Source of the DNA: Iodobacter sp. BJB302
GTDB taxonomy: Bacteria; Pseudomonadota; Gammaproteobacteria; Burkholderiales; Chitinibacteraceae
Length of the DNA stretch: 60,386 nucleotides
Assembly: GCF_002735645.1 (NCBI RefSeq)
Contig: NZ_PDZG01000022.1
Span: 1 to 60,386 of the forward strand
Direction of reading: 5' to 3'
This document shows positions 16,569-25,404 of this stretch, piece after piece (the first letter of the stretch is position 1; every line of letters begins with the position of its first letter). The position numbers and the translations under genes are program-made. Under the pieces are notes generated by a model. It ran no database searches. It had not been told where the DNA came from and saw nothing but the letters and a program-made list of their open reading frames with translations.

Positions 16569-16859
16569 ATGGAAGCACTTGGCATGATTGAAACACGCGG
16601 TATGGTCGCTCTGATTGAAGCTTCCGATGCGATGGTCAAAGCGGCTCGTGTAAAGCTGGTCGGTGTGAAAAGCATCGGTGGCGGCTTAGTGACAGCCATG
16701 GTTCGTGGTGATGTGGCTGCATGTAAAGCGGCGACAGATGCAGGTGCAGCAGCGGCTCAGCGTATTGGTGAGTTAGTTTCTGTGCACGTTATCCCACGTC
16801 CGCATTCTGATTTGGAAGATGTTTTTCCAATCAAGATGGATAGCAAGGATTTCGACTGA
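16569..16859 (+). CDS. eutM: Major shell protein EutM
   Basis: Canonical BMC-H hexameric shell protein of 96 residues. ATG at 16569 ([20 protein letters not shown]) is chosen over the TTG two codons upstream; AAGGAG precedes it. The pore loop region reads [12 protein letters not shown] near residue 37. It should tile the flat facets of the microcompartment. It is preceded by 37 bases after eutD and followed by a 132-base gap with a hairpin before eutN. Confidence 0.97.
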   Translation: MEALGMIETRGMVALIEASDAMVKAARVKLVGVKSIGGGLVTAMVRGDVAACKAATDAGAAAAQRIGELVSVHVIPRPHSDLEDVFPIKMDSKDFD

Positions 16860-16874
16860 TCTGGTAGTACCCCT

Positions 16875-16898
16875 GCCGGTGCGCTGAGGCGCGTCGGC
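16875..16898 (+). promoter_or_regulatory. Hairpin between eutM and eutN
   Basis: GCCGGTGCGC and GCGCGTCGGC pair over 10 bp (two G-U) around a TGAG loop. There is no following T run, so it is more likely an mRNA processing or stability element, or a partial attenuator, that keeps EutM more abundant than EutN. The role is inference. Confidence 0.6.
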
Positions 16899-16991
16899 TC
16901 ACCTTGCTGTTGATTTCCCTCTGAATTCTGGAAATGCCGAAATAGCAGGCAGGGAATTGCTTTGCCTGAATTTTATGAATTGGAGCTCGTT

Positions 16992-17276
16992 ATGAGGCTG
17001 GGTGTGGTTGTTGGACAGGTTGTTTCAACCGTTAAACATGCGGCTTTAACGCGTGAACGTTTGTTGTTAGTAAAGATGATTGATGCCAGTGGTGTGCCCA
17101 GTGGCGAGATGCATGTTGCGGCAGACAGTATCGGCGGAGGCAATGGCGAATGGGTGCTGCTGGTTTCTGGTAGCTCGGCTCGTGAATCGACCAGCGAAGG
17201 TGCTCCGGTCGATCTGTGTGTCGTGGGCATTATTGATGAAGTCGTACTCGATGGTGCTGTGGCTTATCACAAGTAA
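16992..17276 (+). CDS. eutN: Pentameric vertex shell protein EutN
   Basis: EutN/CcmL-family protein expected to cap the vertices of the compartment. It has 94 residues starting at MRLGVVVGQVVSTVKHAAL (ATG 16992), the standard family N-terminus; the longer upstream frame is rejected. The conserved VAADSIGGGNGEWVLLVSGSS block lies around residues 40-60. It lies between eutM and eutE as in enteric operons. Confidence 0.95.
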   Translation: MRLGVVVGQVVSTVKHAALTRERLLLVKMIDASGVPSGEMHVAADSIGGGNGEWVLLVSGSSARESTSEGAPVDLCVVGIIDEVVLDGAVAYHK

Positions 17277-17309
17277 GCCCGTGTTTGAGTACAGAACAGG
17301 AGACAGATT

Positions 17310-18728
17310 GTGGATTTGAAAGCGAAGGAAATAGAACAGGTTGTTCGGGCGGTGATTGCCTCGATGCAGCCAGCCTCTGCCGTAGCAGCGGCCCCTGTAG
17401 CAAAGCTGCCAGCTGGCGTGTTTGCTGAACTTGACGACGCTGTTGCCGCCGCAATCGAAGCCCAAAAAGCATTATCTTCCGTTTCGATGCGCCGCTTAGT
17501 TGTGGCTGCGATTCGCAGCGCTGGCGAAGCCTGTGCAAAAGAGCTGGCCGAAATGGCTGTGGCTGAAACCGGCATGGGCCGTGTTGATGACAAGATTACC
17601 AAGAATATTTCTCAAGCCCGCCTCACTCCAGGCGTGGAATGTTTAGAAGCCAAAGTGCTGACTGGCGATGACGGCCTCACCATTATCGAAAACGCTGCAT
17701 GGGGGGTGATTGCTTCTGTAACGCCATCCACCAACCCCGCCGCCACCGTGATTAACAACGCGATCAGCATGATTTCTGCGGGCAATACCGTGGTGTTCGC
17801 CCCGCATCCAGCCGCTAAGAAAACCTCGCAACGTGCCATTACCGTTTTGAATGAAGCCATTGTGGCGGCGGGCGGCCCGGCCAATACGCTGGTGACGATT
17901 GCCAAGCCAACACTGGAAGCCGCTCAGCGCTTATTTAAATATCCGGGCATTCATTTATTGGTGGTGACCGGGGGTGAGGCGGTGGTTGATGCCGCACGCT
18001 CGAATACCGATAAACGCTTGATTGCGGCAGGTGCAGGTAATCCACCTGTGGTGGTGGATGAAACGGCTGATCTTGCCCGCGCAGGTAAGAGCATTGTTTG
18101 GGGCGCCTCGTTTGATAACAACATGATCTGCGTGCTGGAAAAAGAAGTGATCGTGGTGGACAGCGTGTGCGACGCGCTAAAAAGCGAGATGAAAAAAAAT
18201 AAAGCCGTTGAATTGACGGCCGAGCAAGCAGAGCGTTTGCAAAAAATATTGCTGACCAAGGTCGATGAAAGCGGCCACGGCACGGTGAGCCGCGATTGGG
18301 TGGGCCGTGACGCCACCAAGATTGCTGCAGCGATTGGTCTGGATGTACCCGCCGATACGCGTTTGCTCTTTGTAGAAACCCCCGCCAGTCATCCCTTTGC
18401 AGTGACCGAGCTGATGATGCCTGTGCTGCCGGTGATTCGCGCGCCAAACGTGAATGTCGCAATTGATCTGGCCGTGAAATTAGAAGGCGGCTGCCGTCAT
18501 ACCGCAGGGATGCACTCACGCAATATCGACAATCTGGATCGCATGGCCAATGCCGTGAATACCAGCATCTTTGTCAAAAATGGCCCCCATTTGGCTGGTT
18601 TAGGTTTTGGTGGTGAAGGCTGGACCACGATGACGATTTCTACCCCAACCGGTGAAGGCGTTACCTCGGCGCGCAGCTTTGTTCGTCTGCGCCGCTGTGT
18701 GATGGCCGGCAACTTCCGCATCGTGTGA
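17310..18728 (+). CDS. eutE: Acetaldehyde dehydrogenase (CoA-acylating) EutE
   Basis: Oxidises acetaldehyde to acetyl-CoA with NAD+ inside the compartment. It has 472 residues from a GTG start with AGGAGA about seven bases upstream. The N-terminal amphipathic helix KEIEQVVRAVIASM resembles a cargo-targeting peptide and is followed by a linker. The aldehyde dehydrogenase domain has TPSTNPAATVINN, the NAD region and catalytic Cys in FDNNMIC. The C-terminal MHSRNIDNLDRMA and GEGVTSARSFVRLRRC blocks match E. coli EutE. Confidence 0.97.
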   Translation: MDLKAKEIEQVVRAVIASMQPASAVAAAPVAKLPAGVFAELDDAVAAAIEAQKALSSVSMRRLVVAAIRSAGEACAKELAEMAVAETGMGRVDDKITKNISQARLTPGVECLEAKVLTGDDGLTIIENAAWGVIASVTPSTNPAATVINNAISMISAGNTVVFAPHPAAKKTSQRAITVLNEAIVAAGGPANTLVTIAKPTLEAAQRLFKYPGIHLLVVTGGEAVVDAARSNTDKRLIAAGAGNPPVVVDETADLARAGKSIVWGASFDNNMICVLEKEVIVVDSVCDALKSEMKKNKAVELTAEQAERLQKILLTKVDESGHGTVSRDWVGRDATKIAAAIGLDVPADTRLLFVETPASHPFAVTELMMPVLPVIRAPNVNVAIDLAVKLEGGCRHTAGMHSRNIDNLDRMANAVNTSIFVKNGPHLAGLGFGGEGWTTMTISTPTGEGVTSARSFVRLRRCVMAGNFRIV

Positions 18729-18732
18729 TGAG

Positions 18733-19593
18733 ATGACCACCATGATTCCTCGTGATATTCAAAGCTGGTTACAGCCTCGTTTAGATTTAGCGCATGCATT
18801 ACTAAACGATGCAACGCCTGCCGGGGCAGAGCCTGTGATGGCCCTGGGGATTGATTTAGGTACCAGCGACGTGGTGTCTATGGTGGTCGATCAAAACGCC
18901 CAGCCTTTGGCCGTGTGCCTCGATTGGGCAGATGTGGTGCGGGACGGCATTGTTTGGGATTTCTTTGGCGCAGTGACCATCTTGCGCCGTCATCTGGATA
19001 CCTTAGAAACCATCTTTGGCCAGTGTTTCAGCCATGCTGCCACCTCGTTTCCACCGGGTACGGATCCGCGAATTTCGGTCAATGTGCTGGAAGCCGCCGG
19101 GCTGAATGTGATTGGTGTTTGTGATGAGCCCTCAGCGGTGGCGCATCTGTTGCAGCTCGATCGCGCTGCGGTGGTGGATATTGGTGGCGGCACCACGGGG
19201 ATTGCGGTGGTGGAAGGCGGGCGGGTGATTTACTCGGGTGACGAGCCTACGGGTGGCCATCATATTTCGCTGACGCTCGCAGGTAGTTTGCGCATGGCCT
19301 TAGAAGACGTCGATGTGATTAAAAAAATGCAGGGTAAAGACATCTGGCCGGTGGTAAAGCCGGTATTCGAAAAGATGAGCGATATCGTGCGTGATCATCT
19401 GGCGGGGCATGAGGTTGCAGATCTTTATCTGTCGGGCGGCTCTTGCACCATGCCGGGCGTGCAATCGCTCTTTGCCCATGAGTTTCCCAATCACCGGGTT
19501 CATCTGCCCCGGCACCCTATTTATTTGACGCCACTGGCGATCGCTGCTTACGCCTTAAGTATCGTTGCAGAGGATGGAAATGCCCATGTTTAA
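18733..19593 (+). CDS. eutJ: EutJ, Hsp70-like actin-fold ATPase
   Basis: Chaperone-like ATPase of unclear role in ethanolamine utilisation. It has 286 residues: phosphate-1 motif GIDLGTSDVVSMVVD near residue 39, phosphate-2 AAVVDIGGGTTGIAVV near 145 and adenosine motif LYLSGGSCTMPGV near 230. It follows eutE by four bases and overlaps eutG by 14. Homologous to PduH/DnaK-fold proteins in outline only. Confidence 0.93.
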   Translation: MTTMIPRDIQSWLQPRLDLAHALLNDATPAGAEPVMALGIDLGTSDVVSMVVDQNAQPLAVCLDWADVVRDGIVWDFFGAVTILRRHLDTLETIFGQCFSHAATSFPPGTDPRISVNVLEAAGLNVIGVCDEPSAVAHLLQLDRAAVVDIGGGTTGIAVVEGGRVIYSGDEPTGGHHISLTLAGSLRMALEDVDVIKKMQGKDIWPVVKPVFEKMSDIVRDHLAGHEVADLYLSGGSCTMPGVQSLFAHEFPNHRVHLPRHPIYLTPLAIAAYALSIVAEDGNAHV

Positions 19594-20788
19594 TCAAAAT
19601 GAGATGAATAGCGCGATTTATCAAACGATTGATTTGATTAACGCACAAGCAGTGAGCACTTTTAATGTGCCACCGACCACCTTAATGGGGGCAGGAGCCG
19701 TTGCCAAAGCGGGGGCCGCTTTAAGCCAGCGTGGCATCGTGCGCGCCTTTGTTTTGATTGATGAGTTCTTATTAAAAAATGGCCTGGCCGATGGCTTGTT
19801 CCGCTCGCTGGAGCGGCAAGGCATTGCATGGGAAGCAATGGCTTATCCACAGGGCGAGCCAGATAGCGCAAAAGTGGAAGCCGCATGTGCACAGCTGCGC
19901 GCCAGTGTTTGTGATGCGGTGATTGCATTTGGCGGCGGCTCGGTATTGGACACCGCCAAGGCGATTGCGGTGCTGGCTTTGCATCCCGGGCTGGCGGTGG
20001 CTCAGTTGGTTGATCCGGCCAATATCAGCCGTGGTCGTTTGCCGCTTGTTGCGATACCAACGACCGCAGGTACAGGGTCAGAAGCCAGTAATGTTTCGGT
20101 GATTACGGATTCTGTTACCCACATCAAGCAGCTGATCCTGCATGAAACCATGTTGCCTGATTTGGCCATTATTGATGCCAGCTTAACGCTTGCCGTGCCT
20201 GCATCGCTAACGGCAGCAACTGGTGTAGATGCGCTGACGCATGCCATCGAAGCGTATGTGGCGCTTGGCACTAATCCGCTGACACAGGCGCTGGCCTATC
20301 GGGCGATTGGCCTGATTGGGGAAGCTTTGCCGGTTGCGGTTGGGCAGGGGAATAACGCCGCCGCGCGTGAAGCCATGATGCTGGGCTCTTATCTTGCGGG
20401 GATGGCGTTTTCCAATGCGGGCCTTGGTTTAACCCATGCGATGGCGCATCAGATTGGCGCTCGTTATGGCATTCCTCATGGCGTGGCTAATGCCTTACTG
20501 CTGCCTTCGGTTATGCACTTTAACCGCTTAGTTTGCAAAAAATCCTATGGCGAATTGGGCTTGGCCTTGCTTGGGCATGTGCTTTCAGACATCGAGCTGA
20601 TCGCTGCCGTGCAAGCGCTGATTATTGAAGTCGGCCTGCCCGCCAACTTACAAATTGCCAGTGTAAACCCCGGTGATTTTGCAGAAATGGCCGATGCCGC
20701 GCTGATCGATGTGTGCGCCGCCAGCAATCCAAGGAGCGCAACACGCGCGCAAATTATTGAGATTTATATGCACGCCTGGCAACGCTAA
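19580..20788 (+). CDS. eutG: Iron-containing alcohol dehydrogenase EutG
   Basis: Reduces acetaldehyde to ethanol and recycles NADH to NAD+ for EutE inside the compartment. Several in-frame ATGs exist; 19580 is chosen because AGAGG lies six bases upstream, giving 402 residues. The start at 19604 (MNSAIYQTIDLINA) is also plausible and aligns with the E. coli N-terminus. Metal-dependent type III ADH motifs: FGGGSVLDTAK, IPTTAGTGSEASNVSVI, and the His-rich GLGLTHAMAHQIGARYGIPHG. A 46-bp tandem array resembling the last codons follows the stop. Confidence 0.95.
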   Translation: MPMFNQNEMNSAIYQTIDLINAQAVSTFNVPPTTLMGAGAVAKAGAALSQRGIVRAFVLIDEFLLKNGLADGLFRSLERQGIAWEAMAYPQGEPDSAKVEAACAQLRASVCDAVIAFGGGSVLDTAKAIAVLALHPGLAVAQLVDPANISRGRLPLVAIPTTAGTGSEASNVSVITDSVTHIKQLILHETMLPDLAIIDASLTLAVPASLTAATGVDALTHAIEAYVALGTNPLTQALAYRAIGLIGEALPVAVGQGNNAAAREAMMLGSYLAGMAFSNAGLGLTHAMAHQIGARYGIPHGVANALLLPSVMHFNRLVCKKSYGELGLALLGHVLSDIELIAAVQALIIEVGLPANLQIASVNPGDFAEMADAALIDVCAASNPRSATRAQIIEIYMHAWQR

Positions 20789-21290
20789 GGCATCGATAAA
20801 TATTGAGATTTATAAAGACGCCTTGCAACGCTAGGGTCTGTTGACGTTTCATTCACAATTGCGCTGAGCCGGAAAACGGCCAAGCACAAGGCATGCGACG
20901 AAGGCAATAACTGGTTATTGTCGAGGAGCATAACGCAGTGAATGGCCGTTTTCCGGCTCAGCCCCATCGCTGAGCGAGGAAAACCCCTCGCACGCAGAGG
21001 GTTGACTGCATTTTTGGGGCTGCACATCGTTAAAAATCGCTAATGGTACTCGTGCCATGTCGCAATTTTTGCCTTGTTCAGCCCCAAAACTGCAGCCAAC
21101 GCAGCCGTGCATGAAACGTCAACAGACCCTAAGGCATCGATAAATATTGAGATTTATAAAGACGCCTTGCAACGCTAAGGCATCGATAAATATTGAGATT
21201 TATAAAGACGCCTTGCAGCGCTAATACATCGATAAATCTTGAGATTTATAAGGATGTTTGGCAGCGCTAAGGCATCGATAAAAGGGCATC
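20789..21290 (+). repeat. 46-bp tandem repeat similar to the eutG 3' end
   Basis: Units start at 20789, 21133, 21179 and 21225, with a partial unit at 21271. Each begins GGCATCGATAAATATTGAG and ends GCCTTGCAACGCTAA, or close variants. The unit matches the end of eutG (ATTATTGAGATTTATATGCA then GCCTGGCAACGCTAA) with few changes, which suggests the array grew by duplication of the gene end. The first unit is split by a MITE-like element. 46 is not a multiple of three and no ORF crosses the array. Confidence 0.92.
20834..21129. mobile_element. 296-bp MITE-like element with 19-bp perfect terminal inverted repeats
   Basis: Ends are GGGTCTGTTGACGTTTCAT and its exact reverse complement. It is flanked by TA on both sides, and removing the element plus one TA restores an intact 46-bp repeat unit, so the insertion site is clear. 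No transposase is encoded. Inside, GCTGAGCCGGAAAACGGCC and its complement form a second perfect 19-bp inverted repeat, and there is a GCTGAGCGAGG segment like the 58-bp palindromic elements. The TA duplication fits IS630/Tc1-mariner or some IS5-group elements as the parent. Confidence 0.93.
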
Positions 21291-21336
21291 GCAGCCATGG
21301 TGGCTGTTAGGGCTTTGATCTAGAGGGGAAGTAAGC

Positions 21337-22578
21337 ATGGGTATCAACGACATAATCATGTGGTTCATGATGATCTTTATGATCATTGCCGCGTTTGACC
21401 GAATGCTGGCGCAGTTTGGTGGCTCGGAGGCCGTCTTGGGAAAGATTGGCCTTGGCTCGGTGGGGCGACAAATTGGTGGGTCGGGTGCTCAATTTGATGA
21501 AGGCTTTATGGCGATGGGCGCTTTGGGCCTGGCCATGATCGGGGTGATTGCTTTAGCGCCGGTGTTGGCCACTTTGCTTGGCCCCGTGGTGATTCCGCTT
21601 TATGAAGCGGTGGGCGCAAATCCCGCCATGTTTGCCGGAACTTTGCTGGCTAACGATATGGGTGGCTATTTCTTAGCTAAAGAATTAGCTAATGGCGATA
21701 CTGCGGCCTATCTGTATTCCGGCTTATTGCTGGGCGGAATGATGGGGGCAACCGTGGTGTTCCACATCCCGGTTGCGCTGGGCATTATCGAAAAAGAAGA
21801 TCGTCGTTTTCTGGCGCTGGGCATTATGGCCGGCATTATCACGATTCCCCTTGGCTGTATTGCGGGCGGTTTGGTGGCCATGGGAATGGGCGTTGCTGTG
21901 AATGGCCAAGTGGCTGATTTCAATGTGGCGATGCTGCTGAAAAATATGATTCCAGTGATTATTGTGGCGGCATTGCTGGCGCTGGGCCTGAAGTTTATGC
22001 AAGAGAAAATGGTTGCTGGCTTTCAGATTTTTGCCAAATGCCTCGTGGTGGTGATTACCTTTGGCTTGGTTTTGGCTGTACTTGAAGTGACCGTTGGCTG
22101 GACCATTATTCCTGGTATGTCGCCTATTTTCTCCAGCTCCGGCCAGGGCGGTGAGATGCTGGGTATTGAGAATATCGGCTTTATTGCCTGCGTATTGCTG
22201 GGCGCTTACCCGATGGTCTTTATGCTCACACGCTGGTTTGATAAGCCCTTAATGCGCGTGGGTAGCTTGCTGGGTATGAACGATACCGCTGCGGCAGGTT
22301 TGGTGGCGACACTGGCAAATTCAATCCCGATGTTTGGCATGCTGGCCAGGATGGATAACCGTGGCAAGGTCATTAACGTGGCCTTTGCAGTGTCTGCCGC
22401 CTTTACGCTTGGCGATCATTTGGGTTTTACCGCAGGCAATATGTCGGCAATGATTTTGCCGGTGATCGTGGGTAAATTATTTGGTGGTTTTACTGCCGTC
22501 GCCCTGGCAATGAAACTGGCTCCTAAAGATGATGTGACTCCAGCGGCTAAGCCCGTGAGTCAGTTGTCACATGCTTAA
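21337..22578 (+). CDS. eutH: Ethanolamine permease EutH
   Basis: Inner-membrane protein of 413 residues with about ten or eleven hydrophobic segments, taking up ethanolamine (most needed at low pH and concentration in enteric bacteria). Family blocks include MFAGTLLANDMGGYFLAKEL, AGIITIPLGCIAGG and FTLGDHLGFTAGN. GAGGGGAAG lies just upstream of the ATG. It sits after the repeat array, which separates it by 548 bases from eutG, so expression of eutHABCLKR may be uncoupled from the front half of the operon. Confidence 0.96.
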   Translation: MGINDIIMWFMMIFMIIAAFDRMLAQFGGSEAVLGKIGLGSVGRQIGGSGAQFDEGFMAMGALGLAMIGVIALAPVLATLLGPVVIPLYEAVGANPAMFAGTLLANDMGGYFLAKELANGDTAAYLYSGLLLGGMMGATVVFHIPVALGIIEKEDRRFLALGIMAGIITIPLGCIAGGLVAMGMGVAVNGQVADFNVAMLLKNMIPVIIVAALLALGLKFMQEKMVAGFQIFAKCLVVVITFGLVLAVLEVTVGWTIIPGMSPIFSSSGQGGEMLGIENIGFIACVLLGAYPMVFMLTRWFDKPLMRVGSLLGMNDTAAAGLVATLANSIPMFGMLARMDNRGKVINVAFAVSAAFTLGDHLGFTAGNMSAMILPVIVGKLFGGFTAVALAMKLAPKDDVTPAAKPVSQLSHA

Positions 22579-22588
22579 GGAGCAGCAG

Positions 22589-24013
22589 ATGTCACGCCGG
22601 CAAATTCAAAGTGTGGGTATCGATATCGGGACCACCACCACCCAAGTGATTTTCTCGAGACTCGAGTTGATTAATCGGGCCGGTGTCTCGCAGGTGCCGC
22701 GTTATGAGTTTTCTAAGCGTGACATCGTGTACGTCAGCCCCGTTGTGTTTACCCCCATCGATTTTGAAGGGCGGCTTCGTGAGGATGAACTCGCAGCCTT
22801 TATCCGTGAGCAGTACGCTGCGGCGGAGATGGATCAGCAGCGTGTTGAGTCCGGCGCGATCATCATTACAGGTGAAACGTCAAAGGCCAAAAACGCCCGC
22901 GCTGCGGTACTGGCTTTGGCCGAAGAGCTAGGCAATTTTGTGGTGGCCAGTGCCGGGCCGCATCTTGAATCGGTGATTGCTGGCCACGGCTCAGGCGCGG
23001 GTGAGCTGTCTAGCAGGGAAACCAGCCGGGTCGTCAATATTGATATTGGCGGTGGTACATCGAACTATGTGGTGTTTGAGGCGGGCAGAGTGATTGATAG
23101 CGCCTGCCTTAATGTGGGTGGCCGCCTTATCGAGCTGGATGAGCAGGGGCGTGTGCGGCAGGTGCATGCACCCGCACGCCTGATTTGCACCGAGCTATTT
23201 GGTGCGGGCTTTGACTCTCTTAAATTAGATCGTGCGGGCATAGAGCGCGTGGTTTATCGCATGAGCGAGCTTTTATTTGAAGTGCTGATTGGCGAGCCAT
23301 CGCCCTTAGCGCGTGCGCTTTTAATGACCGATTGCCTGCACCCAAGCAAGGCTTACGACAGCGTGATGTTTTCGGGCGGCGTGGGCGAGTGCTATTACCA
23401 CCCCGCCGCCGATGTGCATGCCTTTGGTGATATTGGCCCATTGCTGGCACTGGCAATGGATGGGCATGTGGCTTTATCTAAGCAGCCTATTCAGCGGCCT
23501 GCACAAACCCTCCGGGCAACGGTAATTGGCGCTGGTGCTCATACCTTGTCCTTATCGGGCAGCACCATTTGGCTGAATCACCGGCATTTACCGGTGCGCA
23601 ATATTCCTGTTGTTCATCCTTTGATTGAATGGAGCGAAGTCACGCCGGGAGCCTTGGCTACCGAGTGGGCACACGTCGCCATGCTGATGGATATCGATCT
23701 GCAACACGATTTTTTTGCTTTATCCCTGCCTCGGGATTTGCCGCTGTCTTATTTGCAAATTGAGGCCTGTGTGGATGAATTAGCGGCATTCGGGCGGCTT
23801 TATCCCAATGCAAACCATCCCCTCCTTGTGACTGCCCGTCAGGATTTGGGCAAGGTTTTAGGGATGCTGTTACAGCCGCATCTTGTTGGCCGCGAATTGG
23901 CCGTGATTGATGAAGTGGAAACTTGTGATGGTGATTACATCGATATCGGTGAGCCTTTATTTGGCGGCGATATCGTTCCGGTCACCATTAAATCTCTGGC
24001 ATTTCCTTCTTAG
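22589..24013 (+). CDS. eutA: Ethanolamine ammonia-lyase reactivating factor EutA
   Basis: Exchanges damaged cobalamin from inactivated EutBC for intact cofactor, with ATP. The ATG at 22589 (MSRRQIQSVGIDIGTTTTQV) is preferred over 22571 because AAGGAG lies in between; it gives 474 residues. Actin-like ATPase fold: GIDIGTTTTQV near residue 9 and VVNIDIGGGTSNYVVFE near 150. It follows eutH by ten bases and precedes eutB by 14. Confidence 0.95.
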   Translation: MSRRQIQSVGIDIGTTTTQVIFSRLELINRAGVSQVPRYEFSKRDIVYVSPVVFTPIDFEGRLREDELAAFIREQYAAAEMDQQRVESGAIIITGETSKAKNARAAVLALAEELGNFVVASAGPHLESVIAGHGSGAGELSSRETSRVVNIDIGGGTSNYVVFEAGRVIDSACLNVGGRLIELDEQGRVRQVHAPARLICTELFGAGFDSLKLDRAGIERVVYRMSELLFEVLIGEPSPLARALLMTDCLHPSKAYDSVMFSGGVGECYYHPAADVHAFGDIGPLLALAMDGHVALSKQPIQRPAQTLRATVIGAGAHTLSLSGSTIWLNHRHLPVRNIPVVHPLIEWSEVTPGALATEWAHVAMLMDIDLQHDFFALSLPRDLPLSYLQIEACVDELAAFGRLYPNANHPLLVTARQDLGKVLGMLLQPHLVGRELAVIDEVETCDGDYIDIGEPLFGGDIVPVTIKSLAFPS

Positions 24014-24027
24014 TTCAGGTGATAGAT

Positions 24028-25389
24028 ATGAAATTGAAGACCCAGTTGTTTGGTAAGACATACCAGTTTCGGGATGTCAAAGATGTGCTGGCGAAAGCCA
24101 ATGATCCCCGCTCCGGCGATATTTTAGCTGGCGTGAGTGCGGCCAGCTCGCAAGAGCGTGTGGCTGCCAAGCATGTGCTTTCTGAAATGTCGGTGGCGGA
24201 TCTGCGCAACAACCCCGTGATTCCTTATGAAGACGACTGTGTGACGCGGATTATTCAGGACGATATTAATGTCGCCGCTTACAACAGCATTCGCAGTAAA
24301 ACTATTGCTGAATTGCGCGAATATATTTTGTCGGACACCACCAGCGTGGCAGACATTGATTTTATGCGTAAGGGCCTGAGCTCTGAAACGGTGGCTGCGG
24401 TTGCAAAGCTCTGCTCAAACGCAGATTTGATCTACGGCGCAAAGAAAATGCCGGTGATTAAACATGCCAATACCACGATAGGTTTGTCTGGCCATTTTAG
24501 TGCGCGTTTGCAGCCAAACGATACGCGTGACGATGTGCGCAGTATTGCGGCGCAGATGTATGAAGGTTTGTCTTATGGCTTAGGCGATGCCGTGATCGGG
24601 ATTAACCCTGTAACCGATAATGTCGAAAACGTCACACGGATGCTCAATACCGTATACGAGGCGATTGATAAGTTTGCCATTCCTACCCAAGGCTGCGTGC
24701 TGGCGCATATGTCGACCCAGATCGAGGCGATTCGTAAGGGCGCGCCGGGAGGGCTGATTTTCCAAAGTATTTGCGGTAGCGAAAAAGGCTTAAAAGAATT
24801 TGGCGTAACTCTGGAGCTGATGGATGAGGCGCTGGAAGTGGGCCGCCAATACAACCGGCTTGCTGGGCCAAACTGCCTGTATTTTGAAACAGGGCAGGGC
24901 TCGGCACTTTCGGCCAATGCGCATAACGGTGCAGATCAGGTCACGATGGAAGCTCGTAATTACGGCCTTGCCCGTCATTACGACCCATTTTTGGTGAATA
25001 CGGTGGTGGGCTTTATTGGGCCTGAGTATCTCTATAACGATCGCCAAATTATGCGTGCCGGCTTAGAAGACCATTTTATGGGCAAACTGAGCGGTATCTC
25101 GATGGGGGTGGATTGTTGTTACACCAACCATGCCGATTCTAATCAGAGCGCGAATGAATCTTTGGCTATTTTGCTGGCCACTGCAGGCTGCAATTTCATT
25201 ATGGGGATGTCGATGGGCGACGACATTATGCTGAATTATCAAACCATGGCATTCCACGATACCGCCACAATTCGTCAGTTGCTTAATTTACGCCCAGCGC
25301 CAGAGTTTGAAGCATGGATGGAGAAAATGGGCCTGATGGAAAACGGTATCTTGACGCCGCGTGCTGGTGACTCGTCAATCTTCTTTTAA
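24028..25389 (+). CDS. eutB: Ethanolamine ammonia-lyase large subunit EutB
   Basis: Catalytic subunit of the adenosylcobalamin-dependent lyase that converts ethanolamine to acetaldehyde and ammonia by a radical rearrangement. ATG at 24028 gives 453 residues, identical in length to the enteric protein, and the numbering coincides: substrate-binding Arg160 (FSARLQPND), Asn193 (GINPVTDN) and Glu287 (LYFETGQG) are all present. The TIM-barrel core is highly conserved. It forms a (EutB-EutC)6 enzyme and is the core cargo of the compartment. Confidence 0.98.
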   Translation: MKLKTQLFGKTYQFRDVKDVLAKANDPRSGDILAGVSAASSQERVAAKHVLSEMSVADLRNNPVIPYEDDCVTRIIQDDINVAAYNSIRSKTIAELREYILSDTTSVADIDFMRKGLSSETVAAVAKLCSNADLIYGAKKMPVIKHANTTIGLSGHFSARLQPNDTRDDVRSIAAQMYEGLSYGLGDAVIGINPVTDNVENVTRMLNTVYEAIDKFAIPTQGCVLAHMSTQIEAIRKGAPGGLIFQSICGSEKGLKEFGVTLELMDEALEVGRQYNRLAGPNCLYFETGQGSALSANAHNGADQVTMEARNYGLARHYDPFLVNTVVGFIGPEYLYNDRQIMRAGLEDHFMGKLSGISMGVDCCYTNHADSNQSANESLAILLATAGCNFIMGMSMGDDIMLNYQTMAFHDTATIRQLLNLRPAPEFEAWMEKMGLMENGILTPRAGDSSIFF

Positions 25390-25404
25390 TTTCAGGGTGT
25401 AAAA

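Noticed and set aside
20785-21027. 80-codon minus-strand frame in the eutG-eutH gap
   Set aside because: It runs through the MITE and a tandem unit and has no family-like sequence.
20789-21290. CRISPR array
   Set aside because: The 46-bp units are contiguous without unique spacers, are similar to the neighbouring gene end, and no cas genes are present.
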